A stretch of DNA of 64,000 nucleotides from Algimonas arctica (GTDB lineage: Bacteria; Pseudomonadota; Alphaproteobacteria; Caulobacterales; Maricaulaceae), in assembly GCF_014652695.1 (NCBI RefSeq), contig NZ_BMZH01000013.1, positions 1 to 64,000 of the forward strand. Reading direction: 5' to 3'. Below are positions 9,804 to 19,088 of this stretch, piece by piece. A program made the position numbers and the translations under genes. The first letter of the stretch is position 1. Every line of letters starts with the position of its first letter. The notes under the pieces are model-generated. The model had not been told where the DNA came from and did no database searches. It saw only the letters and a list, made by a program, of their open reading frames with translations.

Positions 9804-12257
9804 TTAAAACGCTTCGTTTTCCGGCAAGAAAATTTCGCGTTTGCCGCCACTGCGGGCCTCGCTGATCATGCCTTCTTGTTCCATCCGGTCGATCAGGTCG
9901 GCCGCGCGGTTATAGCCGATGGACAGGCGGCGCTGAATATAGCTGGTTGAGGCTTTGCGGTCATTGGCGACAATCGCCACGGCTTGGTCAAACAAAGACC
10001 CGCCGTCTGAGCCGCCCCCGGCGAGGGTGGAATCACTGGGCGCTTCTTCATCGCGCTCTTCCGTCACGGCGTCGAGGTAAGCCGGCGAGCCTTGGGCGCG
10101 AACGAAATTAGCGATGCGTTCGACTTCTGAGTCGGACACGAACGGGCCGTGATAGCGTTTCGGACCACTGGTCGAGAGGAACAACATATCGCCTTTGCCG
10201 AGCAATTGTTCGCCGCCCATTTCGCCGAGGATGACGCGGCTATCAATCTTGGAGCCGACGCGGAAACAGACTTTGGTGGGGAAGTTGGATTTGATCGTGC
10301 CAGTAATAACGTCGGTCGAGGGGCGCTGCGTCGCGACGATAAGGTGGATACCCGCCGCGCGCGCCATTTGTGCGAGACGCTGGATCGAGCCTTCAATATC
10401 TTTTTTGGCGACCATCATCAGGTCCGCCATCTCGTCAATAATCACGACGATATAGGGCATGGCTTCGAATTCAAATTCCTGCGTCTCGAACACAGGTTCG
10501 CCGGTTTCGTGGTCAAACCCTGTCTGCACGGTCTTGGACAGCGTTTTGCCGGAAGCTTTGGATTCCGCGACTTTTTTGTTGAACGCTTCCATGCCGCGCA
10601 CATTCACTTGGCTCATTTTGCGGTAGCGGTCTTCCATCTCGCGCACGGCCCATTTCAACGCGACGACAGCCTTGCCCGGCTCCGTCACAACAGGAGCGAG
10701 CAAGTGCGGCGCGCCGTCATAAACCGACAGCTCGAGCATTTTCGGATCGATCATAATGAACTTGCACTCATCCGGTGTCAGCTTGGACATCAAGGACAGG
10801 ATCATGGCATTGACGGCGACGGATTTACCCGACCCGGTCGTGCCCGCAACCAACATATGTGGCATCGCCGCCAGATCTGTGACAAACGGAATGCCGCCAA
10901 TATCTTCACCCATGATCAACGGCAGACGCGCATCAGAATTTTGGAACTCGTCAGACTCCAGCATTTCGCGCAACCACACGGTCTCGCGCTTGCGGTTCGG
11001 CATTTCGACGCCCAGCAAATTACGTCCCGGAACGACGGCGATCCGCGCCGATTGCGCCGACATATTGCGGGCAATATCAGACGCGAGATTGATCACGCGC
11101 GACGATTTCACGCCCGGTGCGGGCTCAAATTCAAACATGGTGACAACAGGACCAGGGCGCACATTCCCCATTTCGCCTTCGACGCCATAGTCGCCCATAA
11201 CGCGATGCAACTGGTCGCTCTGACGCGCCAACATTGCATCATCGCGAATCGTACTGCGCGGCGGTGGCGCGGTGAGTAGATCCGGGGGAGGCAAAACAAA
11301 TCCGGTCGCATTTGAGAAATCAAACTCAGGCTGTCCCCGTTTCGGACTTGCGACCTTCCGCGCCGCCGCCTGAGGGGCCGCTTTGGGCTTAGGTTTCGGA
11401 GCCGGCGTGATGATTTTTGGCGTCGATACAACAACGGGCGCCGGGGCCATAACCGGCGCGGGCGGAACCGCAACATGACCCAACGGCGCGTCTGGAATCG
11501 TGCGGATCCCAACATCCTGCGACGCAATGTCCGCATCGTAACTCCGGCGAAAAATTCGCACCAGCCACGCCGCAAGCGTATCGACGGCGACACGAATATA
11601 CGCCCAGACCAATCCGACCGCGTCGACAATATCAACAACATCGCGGCGCACTATCCCGAAGTGGCGAGCCAAACACGCGCCAAGCCCGATAAAGGTTACG
11701 AGCGCGACAAGACCGCCTGACAGCGGAATATTAAAATGATCCAGCCAGTCCTTCAGCCCCAAGTGCATCAAATCGCCAAACCAGCCCCCCAAACCAGAGG
11801 CCATTGGCCAATTTTGTGGAATCGGAAACGCTGACAGGGTCGCAGCCCCCAGAAGAACGGCCCCTGTGAATATCAAAGCGCGGCCTGCCCGATCCCCTTT
11901 GGATTGCACAAACACTGTTTTGCGGATCAAGCGCCGCAATCCGGAAAAGACGATCAAGGCGCTGGCCAGCAGGCCCCCGAGACCCAATGTCTGCATCGAT
12001 ATATTGGCCATCCATGCGCCAGGGCGGCCGAGCCAATTGGCCAATCCGCCGACGCCCGCCGTATCCATCGTGGCATCAAAAGGAGAATAGCTTATCTGTG
12101 CCATCAGCAACATTGCGCCCAGCCCAATCATGGCGATCGCGGCGACGGCACGCTTCCACGCGCTCGCTTGTTCTTGCGTCACAGCATCCATCATCGCCTG
12201 AATTGCTTCGGGCGAATATTCCTCATATTGGGCAGTGGCGGCAGGCGGCGGGCTCAT
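9804..12257 (-). CDS. ftsK: DNA translocase FtsK
   Basis: Septal DNA pump that moves the chromosome terminus and activates XerCD at dif. In 817 residues it has an N-terminal membrane part with about four helices (36-200), a Pro/Ala-rich linker (250-300), the alpha/beta motor with Walker A GTTGSGKS (472-479) and Walker B VVIIDEMADLM, and a C-terminal winged-helix gamma domain (about 752-817) that reads KOPS. The linker is short, as in many alphaproteobacteria. It is divergent from the ubiH-like gene and convergent with gdx. Confidence 0.97.
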   Translation of the reverse strand: MSPPPAATAQYEEYSPEAIQAMMDAVTQEQASAWKRAVAAIAMIGLGAMLLMAQISYSPFDATMDTAGVGGLANWLGRPGAWMANISMQTLGLGGLLASALIVFSGLRRLIRKTVFVQSKGDRAGRALIFTGAVLLGAATLSAFPIPQNWPMASGLGGWFGDLMHLGLKDWLDHFNIPLSGGLVALVTFIGLGACLARHFGIVRRDVVDIVDAVGLVWAYIRVAVDTLAAWLVRIFRRSYDADIASQDVGIRTIPDAPLGHVAVPPAPVMAPAPVVVSTPKIITPAPKPKPKAAPQAAARKVASPKRGQPEFDFSNATGFVLPPPDLLTAPPPRSTIRDDAMLARQSDQLHRVMGDYGVEGEMGNVRPGPVVTMFEFEPAPGVKSSRVINLASDIARNMSAQSARIAVVPGRNLLGVEMPNRKRETVWLREMLESDEFQNSDARLPLIMGEDIGGIPFVTDLAAMPHMLVAGTTGSGKSVAVNAMILSLMSKLTPDECKFIMIDPKMLELSVYDGAPHLLAPVVTEPGKAVVALKWAVREMEDRYRKMSQVNVRGMEAFNKKVAESKASGKTLSKTVQTGFDHETGEPVFETQEFEFEAMPYIVVIIDEMADLMMVAKKDIEGSIQRLAQMARAAGIHLIVATQRPSTDVITGTIKSNFPTKVCFRVGSKIDSRVILGEMGGEQLLGKGDMLFLSTSGPKRYHGPFVSDSEVERIANFVRAQGSPAYLDAVTEERDEEAPSDSTLAGGGSDGGSLFDQAVAIVANDRKASTSYIQRRLSIGYNRAADLIDRMEQEGMISEARSGGKREIFLPENEAF

Positions 12258-12379
12258 TTGGGGTCCGAAAGCTGGGAAACGGGTTAAGGAAGTGTGACGC
12301 AGAGGCGTAAAGGCGGGGTTAAAACGAAAGGTCCAGCTGTGGACGAAATGCCGTCTTTCAAAGCCGGCCTCGCAGGATT

Positions 12380-13591
12380 ATGAACGCCATTATGAGTGAA
12401 CACACACAAATCGCCGTCATTGGCGCAGGTCTATCAGGTTTGCTGGCTGCCCTCACCCTATCCGATAAGACGCAGGGTCCGGGCTGCGAGGTGACGCTGA
12501 TTGATGCGGGTCAGATCAACAGCACATCAAAAGATGGTCGTGTCACGGCCCTGACGCCGTCGGCCATGCGGATGCTGGCACGGCTTGGTATAGACGGGAT
12601 CGACGCCACACCCATGACCGGAATGCGCGTCGGTGAAGGATCCGCGGACACGCCGTGGCAGTTCGAGCTACCAGACACTGGCGACGAACCCTTGGCCTAT
12701 AATGTCGAAAACGAAGCCCTGCGCGCGGCTCTGTTGAAACGCCTTAAAAATAGCGCAGTGGTGCTGCGGGATGAGGTTCGGGTTGACGGCCTTGATCAAG
12801 ACAGCTTGGCAACTTTGTCGCTCAGTGATGGCACGCAATTGACTGCCGCTTTGGTGGTGGCGGCTGACGGTCGCAATAGCGCGGTGCGCCGGATGGCGGG
12901 CCTCTCTGTGACGACGCACGATTTTAAACAACAAGCCTTGGTGACGACAATTATTCACGCGGAACCGCATGACGGTATGGCCTTACAACGATTCCAATCC
13001 GTCGGAGCGGTGGCCTCACTCCCGCTCGCGACGACATCTGTGGGTCATCGCTCGCAGATTGTTTGGTCCGACCGGACGGAGGCTGTGAAAGCGGCCCGGT
13101 TATTGTCTGAAGACGCGCTAATCGCGCTCATTGATGATCGGCTTTGGCAGGCCTTAGGTGTCACCGGTCTAGACGCGCCAGTTCAGAGCTACCCCCTTAT
13201 TGCGCAACGCTGCGAAGCCTTGAGCAAAGGCCGTGTCGCCTTGGTCGGTGATGCGGCTCGGGTGATCCATCCCCTCGCGGGCCAAGGATTGAACTTGGGC
13301 ATTCGCGATATTGCCGCGCTCGCGCAAACGATTGGCGATGCGGTGGCGACTGGCCAAGACATCGGCACAGCCGGATTGATCGGTTATGAGCGGTGGCGTC
13401 AGACGGATGAAGCCAGTTTAGGCACGATGACGACGGCCTTCTCGGCAGCCCCATCGCGTGGACCTTTGTCCGTTTTGGGCCATGCCCGCCGGATTGCGTT
13501 TGCCATGGTTGATGACCTACCATCCTTACATGGACTCATTCGGCGGGAAGCCGCAGGCGAAACAGGCGAGAGACCCATCCTCCTAAAATAG
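12380..13591 (+). CDS. FAD-dependent ubiquinone-type hydroxylase (UbiH/Coq6 family)
   Basis: Flavoprotein monooxygenase of 403 residues in the UbiH/UbiF/VisC/Coq6 family, which hydroxylates the ring during ubiquinone synthesis. Visible motifs are the N-terminal dinucleotide fold GAGLSG, the DG motif ADGRNSAVRR and the second FAD motif GDAARVIHPLAGQGLN. Which ring position it modifies cannot be told, since alphaproteobacteria use UbiL, UbiM or UbiH variants. The start may be the ATG at 12380 or the one at 12392. It is divergent from ftsK and monocistronic. Confidence 0.88.
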   Translation: MNAIMSEHTQIAVIGAGLSGLLAALTLSDKTQGPGCEVTLIDAGQINSTSKDGRVTALTPSAMRMLARLGIDGIDATPMTGMRVGEGSADTPWQFELPDTGDEPLAYNVENEALRAALLKRLKNSAVVLRDEVRVDGLDQDSLATLSLSDGTQLTAALVVAADGRNSAVRRMAGLSVTTHDFKQQALVTTIIHAEPHDGMALQRFQSVGAVASLPLATTSVGHRSQIVWSDRTEAVKAARLLSEDALIALIDDRLWQALGVTGLDAPVQSYPLIAQRCEALSKGRVALVGDAARVIHPLAGQGLNLGIRDIAALAQTIGDAVATGQDIGTAGLIGYERWRQTDEASLGTMTTAFSAAPSRGPLSVLGHARRIAFAMVDDLPSLHGLIRREAAGETGERPILLK

Positions 13592-13816
13592 GGACTAAAT
13601 CTGACAACCCACAGTGAGCTTCACACCGTAGGCCGTGGATTTCGCACCGTAGGCTAAGGACTCACCTGTTAGTGATGTGGGCTGCTCTGTTGGTGAGTTG
13701 AAACGAACCCCATATAGGGTACGTTCATTTTGACGTCGCTAATGCCCGCGCAAAGCAGAATGACCCAACAAAATTGAATATCGGACCCGGACAATGCGCC
13801 CCGTTTCGGTTCCGAT
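13592..13816. other. Intergenic segment with structured sequence, possible small RNA
   Basis: Between the ubiH-like stop and a strong terminator lie about 225 nt without an open frame. Seen here are a direct repeat CACCGTAGGC (about 13624 and 13645), the inverted repeat ACTCACC/GGTGAGT (13660-13698) and a hairpin AACG-A-ACCC/GGGT-A-CGTT (13702-13725). This could be a long 3' UTR or an independent small RNA. I cannot assign a known RNA family. Confidence 0.35.
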
Positions 13817-13852
13817 GCTCCGTCCTTGCTCCGGCAAGGACGGAGCGCTTTT
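13817..13852 (+). terminator. Rho-independent terminator
   Basis: A perfect 12-bp stem (GCTCCGTCCTTG/CAAGGACGGAGC) with a 6-nt loop is followed by GCTTTT. The T-run is only on the plus strand, so it ends rightward transcription, from ubiH or from an RNA gene between 13592 and 13816. The tail abuts the recF stop codon. Confidence 0.85.
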
Positions 13853-14961
13853 CATTCAGATCGGCTGACCACACTATTGCCAACCTCAAACCATTGCGCC
13901 CGGTCGGCAAAATCAGTGAACAGCGCCCGGTCCGTTCCGGTCATAAAGACTTGCAAACCCAAATCGATTAATTCGTCCGATAGCGCTTGGCGGCGTTCCG
14001 CATCTAAATGCGCGGCGACCTCATCAAGCAGTAAAATTGGTGAGCGCGTCACCTGAGCGCGAGCATGGGCTAAAATCAGCCCGATCAATAAGGCCTTTTG
14101 TTCCCCGGTTGAGCACAGACCCGCGGGCATGGCTTTGCCGTGATGAATGACTTTAATCTCTGAACGGTGCGGTCCCGTCAGCGAGCGCCCTGCCCGCCGA
14201 TCCATCGCGCGTGTTTCGGCCAAGCGTTCCCGAAAATCATTCTCAGCGTCATCAAGATAGACACCCTCAATAAGCAGTGCCTCAACCGTGCCTTCAATCG
14301 AAATTTCGGCTTGCGGGAACGCCGATGTGTCGCGCTCCGCAATCGCTTCACGGAGCCGCTCGATGGTGTCGACGCGGGTTTTAGCAACCTTTGCGCCACA
14401 CGTGGCCATATCCATTTCCAATGCGTCATACCAAGATACGTCTGAAATTCCGTCAGAGAGCAAACGATTGCGTTCTGCGCGCGCTTTTTCATACCGTATA
14501 CTGGACACGCCATGCGACGGATCAAACGCGAGCGCGAGACGATCTAAAAATTTACGGCGGTCGCCTTCGGGTCCAGTGAACAAACGATCCTGAGCGGGGG
14601 TCAACCATTGGACCGTTAGCAATTCCGCCAATTGCGCCGCGGTGGCATTGGTCCGATTAATACGCACGACCCGACGGCGCGGACTATCTGGCACCTGCCC
14701 AACCGAGACGCGAGTTTCATCATCGAGTTCAGCGTTTACGCCCCACGCGGGCGCGGTCTGCCCCGCATTCACGCGGGCAAGCGCATCAATCCCGGCACCG
14801 CGCAGCCCCCGCCCCGGCGACAGCAGCGAGATCGCTTCCATGAGGTTGGTTTTGCCGGCCCCGTTCGCCCCGAACAACACAATGGGCCCGGGCGACAAGT
14901 CCAAATCAAGCCGGTCATAAGACCGGAAGTCCGTTAATCTGAGCGAAGTGAGCGAGGCCAC
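13852..14961 (-). CDS. recF: DNA replication and repair protein RecF
   Basis: SMC-like ATPase that, with RecO and RecR, loads RecA at gaps. In 369 residues it shows Walker A GANGAGKTN (31-39), the signature segment STGEQKALLIG and Walker B LLLDEVAAHLD. It starts 21 nt downstream of dnaN on the same strand, as in the common dnaA-dnaN-recF order; dnaA is not in the window. Its stop codon touches the tail of the opposing terminator. Confidence 0.96.
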   Translation of the reverse strand: MASLTSLRLTDFRSYDRLDLDLSPGPIVLFGANGAGKTNLMEAISLLSPGRGLRGAGIDALARVNAGQTAPAWGVNAELDDETRVSVGQVPDSPRRRVVRINRTNATAAQLAELLTVQWLTPAQDRLFTGPEGDRRKFLDRLALAFDPSHGVSSIRYEKARAERNRLLSDGISDVSWYDALEMDMATCGAKVAKTRVDTIERLREAIAERDTSAFPQAEISIEGTVEALLIEGVYLDDAENDFRERLAETRAMDRRAGRSLTGPHRSEIKVIHHGKAMPAGLCSTGEQKALLIGLILAHARAQVTRSPILLLDEVAAHLDAERRQALSDELIDLGLQVFMTGTDRALFTDFADRAQWFEVGNSVVSRSE

Positions 14962-14982
14962 TGATGGGTCGCGACGCGCCTT

Positions 14983-16086
14983 TTAGACGCGAAGCGGCAT
15001 CAACACGAACAGCGCTTGATCATCATCTGAATCTGTCACCAGCGCGGGCGAAGAAGCGGATTCAAGCATAAACGTCGCGTCTTGGCCTTCAATTTGGCCT
15101 GCGACATCGAGGAGATATTTGGCATTAAACCCAATTTCGAGCGCTTCATCATCATAATTGACGGGCAAGTCTTCACGCGCCTGTCCGCTCTCGGGGTTAT
15201 TGACCGAGAGCGCGAGGTTACTGTCGGTTAGCGAGAGTTTGACCGAGCGTGATTTTTCTGCCGAGATCGTCTGGACGCGGTCAACGGCGGATGCAAAAAC
15301 CTTATTATCCAGCACCAACTCTTTGGTGTTCGTGCGGGGGATCACGCGTTCATAGTCCGGGAATGTCCCATCGATCAGTTTGGACGTCAGCACGACAGTT
15401 CCCGTCGTGAACCGGATCTTTGATTCGGATACAGCCACCGACACATCGGCGTTTGTCCCGTCGATGAGCTTGCGTAGCTCGGCAATTGTTTTGCGCGGGA
15501 TGATCACACCGGGCATGCCGTCAGACCCAGCCGGAAGCGTTTGTTCAGCCAAGGCCAAACGGTGTCCGTCAGTCGCAACCGCCCGCAGCAAACCGTCTTT
15601 GGAATGTAAATAAATGCCGTTGAGGTAGTAGCGCGTTTCCTCGGTCGATATCGCAAAGCGTGTTTTGTCGATCAGGCGCGAAAGCTCAGAGGCAGGCAAG
15701 GTAAAATCATGAGTAAACCCATCCGCTGTCATTTTTGGGAAGTCACCAGACGGCAGCAAAGGCAGGGTGAAATGCGCAGGCCCCGCATCAATGTCGAGCC
15801 GATCATCATCATTAATCGTCAATTGCACTTGTGCGCCATCGGGCAATTTGCGGACAATATCATAGAGTGTGTGCGCGGGGGCCGTCACTTGACCCGGCGC
15901 GTCCACGCTGGCGTCGACCGACTCAGACACTTCAATATCCAGATCGGTCGCGACTAAGGTCAGACGACCGCCATCTGCGCCCATGAGGACGTTTGACAAG
16001 ATCGGGATCGTGTTACGCCGCTCCACAACGGATTGGACATGGGACAGGCCGGTCAGGAGTGCGCTGCGTTCGAGAGTGAGTTTCAT
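14983..16086 (-). CDS. dnaN: DNA polymerase III beta subunit (sliding clamp)
   Basis: Ring-forming processivity clamp of 367 residues made of three similar domains. The N-terminal MKLTLERSALLTGLSHVQSVVERRNTIPIL-like segment and the C-terminal FVLMPLRV, which forms part of the clamp's partner-binding pocket, are diagnostic. The start is the ATG at 16086. It is upstream of recF. No dnaA or origin-like DnaA-box cluster is visible on the right side, where a DUF2147 gene follows instead. Confidence 0.96.
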   Translation of the reverse strand: MKLTLERSALLTGLSHVQSVVERRNTIPILSNVLMGADGGRLTLVATDLDIEVSESVDASVDAPGQVTAPAHTLYDIVRKLPDGAQVQLTINDDDRLDIDAGPAHFTLPLLPSGDFPKMTADGFTHDFTLPASELSRLIDKTRFAISTEETRYYLNGIYLHSKDGLLRAVATDGHRLALAEQTLPAGSDGMPGVIIPRKTIAELRKLIDGTNADVSVAVSESKIRFTTGTVVLTSKLIDGTFPDYERVIPRTNTKELVLDNKVFASAVDRVQTISAEKSRSVKLSLTDSNLALSVNNPESGQAREDLPVNYDDEALEIGFNAKYLLDVAGQIEGQDATFMLESASSPALVTDSDDDQALFVLMPLRV

Positions 16087-16186
16087 CAGGTTTCAGCCGT
16101 AATTAATGACTTTGATAGCCGCTTTTATAGAAAAGCAAGCATTATGGAAGCGCTCAGAGAGGAAAAGCCGAGAATGGTTTGTTGTC

Positions 16187-16606
16187 CTACTCTTCCACCC
16201 GCGTCCAGCGCTGAGTCTGGCAGAGAAAGGCGATACAGCCTTTGACCTTTAGCACACCAGGGTCATCGTCAAGCTGGATTGAGGATTTATAGCTTTTGCC
16301 GTCTTCTGGGTTATAGATTCGGCCTTTTTTCCATTTATCGCCGCTCTGCTCAAACCCATCGAGCATAGTCAGCCCAATAATGGGTTCATTTCGCTTGGCC
16401 GGATCGGCGTTGTTAACATCGGTCGCCGGTTCGCCGTCAGGAATTTCGGCGGTTTCAATGATGCCGCACGGTGTTCCATCCCCGCAATCTGCGACACGGA
16501 CCGTGCCGGTCCCGGCCTCGGTCAACCAAAGACCATGCACAGAATCAGACGCAAATGCCGGAGCCGAAGCGGCGGATAGAGCAAAGGCAATTACCAAAAG
16601 TTTCAT
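16187..16606 (-). CDS. DUF2147 domain secreted protein
   Basis: Exported protein of 139 residues from the ATG at 16606, which begins the signal peptide MKLLVIAFALSAASAPAFA. The mature part HGLWLTEAGTGTVRVADCG and the C-terminal GCIAFLCQTQRW match the DUF2147 family, a small lipocalin-like beta fold with paired cysteines, common in proteobacteria and of unknown function. A longer open frame extends to 16654 but would put 16 residues before the signal peptide. It is monocistronic upstream of dnaN. Confidence 0.82.
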   Translation of the reverse strand: MKLLVIAFALSAASAPAFASDSVHGLWLTEAGTGTVRVADCGDGTPCGIIETAEIPDGEPATDVNNADPAKRNEPIIGLTMLDGFEQSGDKWKKGRIYNPEDGKSYKSSIQLDDDPGVLKVKGCIAFLCQTQRWTRVEE

Positions 16607-16872
16607 AGCTATCTTGTCCAATGTCGAGACGGTAGCGTCAATTGCTCTTCGCATTGATAGTGGTTTACACTATCCAAATAATATTGGTCTACGAATACGA
16701 CAGGTGCTTGACCGCGCAGGGTGGCTCGCCTATCTAATAACTAACAGCCGTCCGGCTGCACCGTGTGAGCCCGCCTCTTTATGGCCCTCACACGATCGAA
16801 GGCTTTGCCTCTCCCATTTAGACTAATAGCCGCTCGGGGTCCTCTCGTGCGCGCTCTACCAAAGATTATACC

Positions 16873-18165
16873 ATGACTGTCGATACACCGATTGACCAAC
16901 TCGAAACCATCTCGCTGGATGATTTGAAAGCGATGAAACCCGGCGAACTCAACCAGTTTGCTGAAACTGTCGGGATTGAAAACCCCGGATCCATGCGCAA
17001 GCAGGATATTTTTTACCAAACACTCAAAGACTTAGCCGAGCGGGGCGTCCTCGTACGCGGACGCGGCGTGTTGGAAGTGCTGCAGGATGGCTTCGGCTTT
17101 CTTCGCGCACCAGAAGCCAATTATCTCGCGGGACCTGACGACATTTATGTCAGCCATACGGACATCCGAAAACACGGTCTACGGACCGGCGATACTATCT
17201 CTGGCTTGCTTGATGCGCCAAAGAATGACGAACGTTATTTCGCGCTCAATAAAGCGGAAGAAATCAACTATTCGACGCCGGAACAGGCGCGGATGAAAGC
17301 CCACTTTGACAACCTCACGCCGCTTTATCCGGATGAGCGTTTCAAAATGGAAATCGAAGATCCAACGTTGAAAGACACATCGGGTCGCGTCATCGATATT
17401 GTTGCGCCGATTGGTAAAGGCCAGCGCGCCTTGATCGTGGCCCCACCGCGCACAGGTAAAACAGTGCTGCTGCAAAACATCGCGCACTCTATCGAGCGCA
17501 ACCACCCAGAATGTTACGTGCTTGTCCTGCTGATCGACGAACGTCCGGAAGAAGTGACCGACATGCAGCGCTCCGTGAAGGGCGAGGTTGTGTCCTCAAC
17601 CTTTGACGAACCCGCCACACGCCACGTCCAAGTCGCCGAAATGGTGATCCAAAAAGCTAAACGTTTGGTCGAAAGCGGCAAAGATGTCGTCATCTTGCTC
17701 GACTCGATCACCAGACTCGGCCGCGCCTATAACACGGTTGTACCAAGCTCTGGTAAAGTGCTGACCGGTGGTGTGGACGCCAACGCGCTACAACGCCCGA
17801 AGCGTTTCTTTGGTGCGGCACGGAATATCGAAGATGGCGGCTCGCTGACCATCATCGCCACGGCGCTGATCGATACCGGCTCCAAAATGGACGAAGTTAT
17901 CTTTGAGGAATTCAAAGGCACGGGTAACTCAGAAATCATTCTTGACCGGAAAGTCGCCGACAAGCGCATCTTCCCCGCGATTGATGTGACCAAGTCCGGC
18001 ACACGGAAAGAGGAACTCCTCGTCCCGCCATCCGAGCTTACTAAGACCTACATCCTGCGCCGCATCCTCAACCCGATGGGCACGATGGATGCGATTGAAT
18101 TCCTGCTTGGCAAGTTGAAAGACACGAAGAGCAATAGCGATTTCTTCGACAGCATGAACACGTAA
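16873..18165 (+). CDS. rho: Transcription termination factor Rho
   Basis: Hexameric RNA-dependent helicase that ends transcription at rut sites. Its 430 residues comprise an N-terminal helix bundle (1-50), a cold-shock-like RNA-binding domain (about 51-125, [16 protein letters not shown]) and a RecA-type motor with Walker A PPRTGKT (191-197), Walker [12 protein letters not shown] and the R-loop/Q-loop region. The upstream 210 nt contain a GATAGTG/CACTATC dyad (16656-16674) but no reading frame; Rho often autoregulates through its leader. It ends at a strong terminator. Confidence 0.98.
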   Translation: MTVDTPIDQLETISLDDLKAMKPGELNQFAETVGIENPGSMRKQDIFYQTLKDLAERGVLVRGRGVLEVLQDGFGFLRAPEANYLAGPDDIYVSHTDIRKHGLRTGDTISGLLDAPKNDERYFALNKAEEINYSTPEQARMKAHFDNLTPLYPDERFKMEIEDPTLKDTSGRVIDIVAPIGKGQRALIVAPPRTGKTVLLQNIAHSIERNHPECYVLVLLIDERPEEVTDMQRSVKGEVVSSTFDEPATRHVQVAEMVIQKAKRLVESGKDVVILLDSITRLGRAYNTVVPSSGKVLTGGVDANALQRPKRFFGAARNIEDGGSLTIIATALIDTGSKMDEVIFEEFKGTGNSEIILDRKVADKRIFPAIDVTKSGTRKEELLVPPSELTKTYILRRILNPMGTMDAIEFLLGKLKDTKSNSDFFDSMNT

Positions 18166-18185
18166 GCGGTTCAATCAATTCAGAT

Positions 18186-18214
18186 AAAAGGCCGCTCATT
18201 GAGCGGCCTTTTTT
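18186..18214 (+). terminator. Bidirectional Rho-independent terminator
   Basis: A 12-bp stem AAAAGGCCGCTC/GAGCGGCCTTTT with loop ATT. The A-tract on the left and T-tract on the right make it work on both strands, so it ends rho from the left and the convergent mmsB operon from the right. The T-tract touches the mmsB stop. Confidence 0.92.
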
Positions 18215-19088
18215 ATAGCGACCCGTCGATCAGTTTCATGACGCCCGAAAAGTCCAAACCACCCTCCCCTGCAGCCTCCATCAGCGCGTACATCGCTTCG
18301 GCTTGCGCGCCTAACGGTGTCGCCGCCCGCGCGGTGCTCGCCGCTTCTTTCGCGAGCCGCAAATCCTTGAGCATCATCGCGGCGGCAAAACCCGGCTGAT
18401 AGCCCCTATTACTCGGTGCGCTCGCAACAGGTCCCGGCGCGGGGCAGTAGCTTGTCATCGACCAGTTTTGACCGGACGCGGTGCTGCTGATGTCGTAAAA
18501 TGTCTGCGCGTCGAGGCCGAGTTTATCCGCCAGGTTAAACGCTTCACACGTCCCGATCATATGGATGCCGAGCAGCATGTTGTTGCAGATCTTGGCGACT
18601 TGCCCATTGCCCGCTGCGCCCGCATGGAAGACGTTCTTTCCCATGATGTCGAGCAGGGGTTTGGCACGCGCGTAGGCCTCGTCTGTCCCGCCGCACATGA
18701 AAGTCAGCGTGCCGTCGGCCGCGCCTTTGGTGCCGCCGGACACAGGCGCGTCGATCATGTCAAAGCCCGCTTCCGTCGCCTGCGCAATCACGGCGCGGGC
18801 GCTGTCCACATCCACCGTCGAACAATCAATCATCAACGTGCCCGGCGCAGCGTGGTTAAACACATCAGCATAGACCGAGCGGACATGCGCGCCCGCCGGA
18901 AGCATGGTGACAACTGCGTCGGCGCCAATGACCGCTGCGGCCACTGTATCCGCTTTGGAGCAACCGGATTGCACAGCTTTCGTGAGCGCGACTTCCGACA
19001 AATCAAACGCTTTGACGGCATTATCCCTCGCCAAATTCGCGGCCATTCCACCGCCCATATTTCCGAGCCCGATAAACGCAATAATCAT
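18213..19088 (-). CDS. mmsB: 3-hydroxyisobutyrate dehydrogenase
   Basis: NAD-dependent oxidation of 3-hydroxyisobutyrate to methylmalonate semialdehyde in valine breakdown. The 291-residue protein has the N-terminal Rossmann motif GLGNMGGGMA (7-16), the substrate loop DAPVSGGTKGA and the catalytic lysine in GNGQVAKICNN, all typical of the beta-hydroxyacid dehydrogenase family. Its start overlaps the stop of the hydrolase gene by 4 nt (19085-19088), so the two are translationally coupled. The next enzyme, methylmalonate semialdehyde dehydrogenase (mmsA), is not in the window. Confidence 0.93.
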   Translation of the reverse strand: MIIAFIGLGNMGGGMAANLARDNAVKAFDLSEVALTKAVQSGCSKADTVAAAVIGADAVVTMLPAGAHVRSVYADVFNHAAPGTLMIDCSTVDVDSARAVIAQATEAGFDMIDAPVSGGTKGAADGTLTFMCGGTDEAYARAKPLLDIMGKNVFHAGAAGNGQVAKICNNMLLGIHMIGTCEAFNLADKLGLDAQTFYDISSTASGQNWSMTSYCPAPGPVASAPSNRGYQPGFAAAMMLKDLRLAKEAASTARAATPLGAQAEAMYALMEAAGEGGLDFSGVMKLIDGSL

